Position numbers and translations under genes: made by a program | Shown: piece by piece, positions 62,475 to 64,000 of the stretch | Numbering within the stretch: position 1 is the first letter of the stretch | How the letters are laid out: every line of letters begins with the position of its first letter | Notes under the pieces: model-generated | Seen by the model: only the letters and a program-made list of their open reading frames with translations | Told to the model about the DNA's origin: nothing | The model's database searches: none | Origin: Streptomyces seoulensis | GTDB lineage: Bacteria; Actinomycetota; Actinomycetes; Streptomycetales; Streptomycetaceae | Assembly: GCA_013364255.1 (NCBI GenBank) | Contig: CP054936.1 | Coordinates: forward strand, 3,440,853-3,504,852 | Length of the DNA: 64,000 nt | Direction: 5' to 3'

Positions 62475-63533
62475 ATGGCGCAGCAGGCGTACTTGACGGA
62501 GACGGACGACGGCGGCTCGGGACCCGAGCGCCGCAGAGACCGGCTTCGGCGCCTGGTGCTCCGCTTTGTCGACGGCTGGCGCGGCGACCGGCGGATCTGG
62601 CGGCGGGGCCTCGTGCTGGCCGTGATCGCGCTGGCGCTGGCGCTGGTGATGCTGCTGCACTCGCGCATCCCCAACCGCGTCGGCAACCTCGGCAGTCTCA
62701 CCGAGACGTTCCTGCCGTGGCTGGGGATCGTGATCCCGGTGCTGCTGGTGCTGGCGCTGGTGCGCAGGTCGGCGACGGCGCTGATCGCGGTGGTGCTGCC
62801 GACGGCCGTCTGGCTGAACCTCTTCGGCGGACTGCTGTTCGACAAGTCCGCCGGCGGCGGCGATCTGATGGTGGCCACGCACAACGTCAACGCCGACAAC
62901 CCCGACCCGTCCGGCACCGCCCGCGAGGTGGCCGCCTCGGGCGCGGACGTGCTGGCGCTGGAGGAGTTGAAGGCGTCGGCGGTGCCGGTGTACGAGCGGT
63001 CGCTGGCGCCGACGTACCGGTACCACGCGGTGCAGGGCACGGTGGGGCTGTGGAGCAAGTACCCGATCAGCGCGGTCAAGCCGGTGAACATCCGGCTGGG
63101 CTGGACGCGGGCGATGCGGGCCACGGTGGCGACGCCCGAGGGGGCGGTCGCGGTGTACGTGGCGCACATGCCGTCGGTGCGGGTGAAGATGAACGCCGGG
63201 TTCACCGCCTCGCAGCGCGACCAGAGCGCGGACGCGCTGGGTGAGGCGATCTCCGACGAGCGGCTGCCGCGGGTGGTGCTGCTGGGCGATCTCAACGGCA
63301 CGATGAACGACCGCTCGCTCAACGCGGTGACCGCGCAGATGCGTTCGACGCAAGGTGCGGTGGGCAACGGCTTCGGGTTCAGCTGGCCGGCCTCGTTCCC
63401 GATGGCGCGGATCGACCAGATCATGGTCAAGGGGGTCGAGCCGGAGAGTTCCTGGACGCTGCCGCGCACCGACAGCGACCATCTTCCGGTGGCGGCGCGT
63501 GTGAAGGTGACCACAACGGCCACCGGCTCGTAA
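62475..63533 (+). CDS. Membrane-anchored endonuclease/exonuclease/phosphatase-family protein
   Basis: The 352-residue protein has a charged N-terminus and three hydrophobic helices (about 43-62, 75-95 and 97-115). An extracytoplasmic EEP domain (about 130-345) follows. Motifs are THNVNADN (metal-binding Asn), LALEELKASAVP (Glu), HMPSVRVK, LLGDLNGTMNDRS (Asp/Asn pair) and SDHLPVAARV (C-terminal catalytic His). The family includes DNase I-like nucleases and phosphodiesterases. The membrane topology places the active site outside, as in Streptomyces EEP proteins acting on cell-surface or lipid phosphates. The substrate is unknown. Confidence 0.88.
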   Translation: MAQQAYLTETDDGGSGPERRRDRLRRLVLRFVDGWRGDRRIWRRGLVLAVIALALALVMLLHSRIPNRVGNLGSLTETFLPWLGIVIPVLLVLALVRRSATALIAVVLPTAVWLNLFGGLLFDKSAGGGDLMVATHNVNADNPDPSGTAREVAASGADVLALEELKASAVPVYERSLAPTYRYHAVQGTVGLWSKYPISAVKPVNIRLGWTRAMRATVATPEGAVAVYVAHMPSVRVKMNAGFTASQRDQSADALGEAISDERLPRVVLLGDLNGTMNDRSLNAVTAQMRSTQGAVGNGFGFSWPASFPMARIDQIMVKGVEPESSWTLPRTDSDHLPVAARVKVTTTATGS

Positions 63534-63626
63534 CCCGGTGGAATACGGGACCTGAGAGACTTTGTTCCGCAGCTGAACTTACTGTTCGTACCGCTGCTCG
63601 GAACCCCACCTCGAAAGGCCCCCTTC

Positions 63627-64000
63627 ATGCCCCTGGCCCTGCTCGCCCTCGCCGTGGGCGCCTTCGGCATCGGCACCACCGAGTTCGTGATGATGGGACT
63701 GCTGCCCGACGTCGCCGGCGACCTCGGCATCTCGATCCCCACCGCCGGACACCTCGTCTCGGCGTACGCCCTCGGTGTCGTCATCGGCGCGCCGCTGCTG
63801 GCCGCGCTCACCGCGAAGCTGTCCCGGCGGCGGGTGCTGATCGCCCTCATGGTCCTCTTCGTCGTGGGCAACGCGCTGTCCGCCCTCGCGCCCGGCCACG
63901 GCTGGCTGCTGGCCGCGCGCTTTCTCAGCGGACTGCCGCACGGCGCGTTCTTCGGCGTCGGCGCGGTGGTCGCGACCGGGCTGGTGCCGCCGGAGCGCAA
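63627..64000 (+). CDS. MFS transporter, AraJ/YdhP-like (cut by window end)
   Basis: The first 124 codons of a plus-strand gene are open to the window edge, from ATG 63627 preceded by GAAAGGCC. It shows membrane helices of the 12-TM DHA1 family: LLALAVGAFGIGTTEFVMMGLLPDVAGDLGIS (split here), then LVSAYALGVVIGAPLLAALT, SRRRVLIALMVLFVVGNALSAL, and LLAARFLSGLPHGAFFGVGAVVA. The GIGTTEFVMMG start is characteristic of AraJ/YdhP arabinose-efflux-like permeases. Most of the gene lies beyond the window, so the substrate cannot be assigned. Confidence 0.88.
   Translation, partial: MPLALLALAVGAFGIGTTEFVMMGLLPDVAGDLGISIPTAGHLVSAYALGVVIGAPLLAALTAKLSRRRVLIALMVLFVVGNALSALAPGHGWLLAARFLSGLPHGAFFGVGAVVATGLVPPER

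Noticed and set aside
62387..64000. Minus-strand open frame opposite the EEP protein and the last MFS gene
   Set aside because: The plus-strand products have clear motifs and ribosome-binding sites; the minus frame is Ser/Arg/Thr-rich with no domain.

Overview
The window is a 64-kb piece of a Streptomyces-type chromosome (inference from sequence character). It shows very high G+C with G/C at most third codon positions, frequent GTG starts, long false ORFs antisense to nearly every gene, many lipoproteins, and signature families such as DUF1996, NsrR/Hmp and GlnE. Gene content (glnII, maltose locus, glnE, glnA2-type synthetase, nadE, panB) recalls the S. coelicolor glnII-nadE region from memory; this was not checked by alignment. 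I see no rRNA, tRNA, CRISPR array, insertion sequence, prophage or biosynthetic cluster.

Layout. 1-3.6 kb: a cut-off XRE regulator, a divergent ATP-binding anti-sigma-like protein, a leaderless vapBC module, and small secreted and membrane proteins. 3.6-9.6 kb: an HxlR regulator with an NmrA-type oxidoreductase, htpX-pspAB, an alpha/beta-hydrolase fused to an APH-type kinase, and a winged-helix protein. 9.6-13.7 kb: a polysaccharide deacetylase lipoprotein, an ArsC-like protein, a secreted protein, and glnII behind GlnR-like boxes. 14-22.9 kb: a receiver-less OmpR-type regulator, a NarL-type two-component pair, a DUF1996 protein, a lipoprotein, a TPR protein, a sigma-like membrane protein, a TetR regulator and a CHMI-family isomerase. 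22.9-35.2 kb: a maltodextrin locus. A 1,827-residue pullulanase diverges from malE-malF-malG-alpha-glucosidase-malR. CTTGC/GCAAG operator-like repeats precede both divergent units, and two large hairpins separate malE from malF.

35-46 kb: membrane proteins, glnE (flanked by CACCACG-type repeats and a 30-bp inverted repeat), a phosphoesterase-MFS-propeller operon, a second vapBC paralogous to the first, and a PASTA-DUF3761 lipoprotein. 46-55.5 kb: a glnA2-type glutamine synthetase, hmp with a 23-nt NsrR-like operator and nsrR, a DUF3105/DUF305 pair, an S53 protease and nadE. 55.5-58.7 kb: a three-gene minus-strand cassette (helical protein, DUF1023 hydrolase, lipoprotein) lying between two almost identical hairpins; this is the best candidate for an uncharacterised accessory system. 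58.8-64 kb: panB, a drug exporter behind a perfect 35-nt palindrome with a TetR gene downstream, a membrane-anchored EEP phosphohydrolase, and a second MFS gene cut by the window end.

How the genes work together. Glutamine and nitrogen metabolism is unusually concentrated here (glnII, glnE, the glnA2-type gene and the glutamine-dependent nadE). The maltose genes form a complete extracellular-degradation, uptake, hydrolysis and repression circuit. NsrR/Hmp form a nitric-oxide sensing and detoxification pair. All functions are read from motifs and remembered families; no database search was run.
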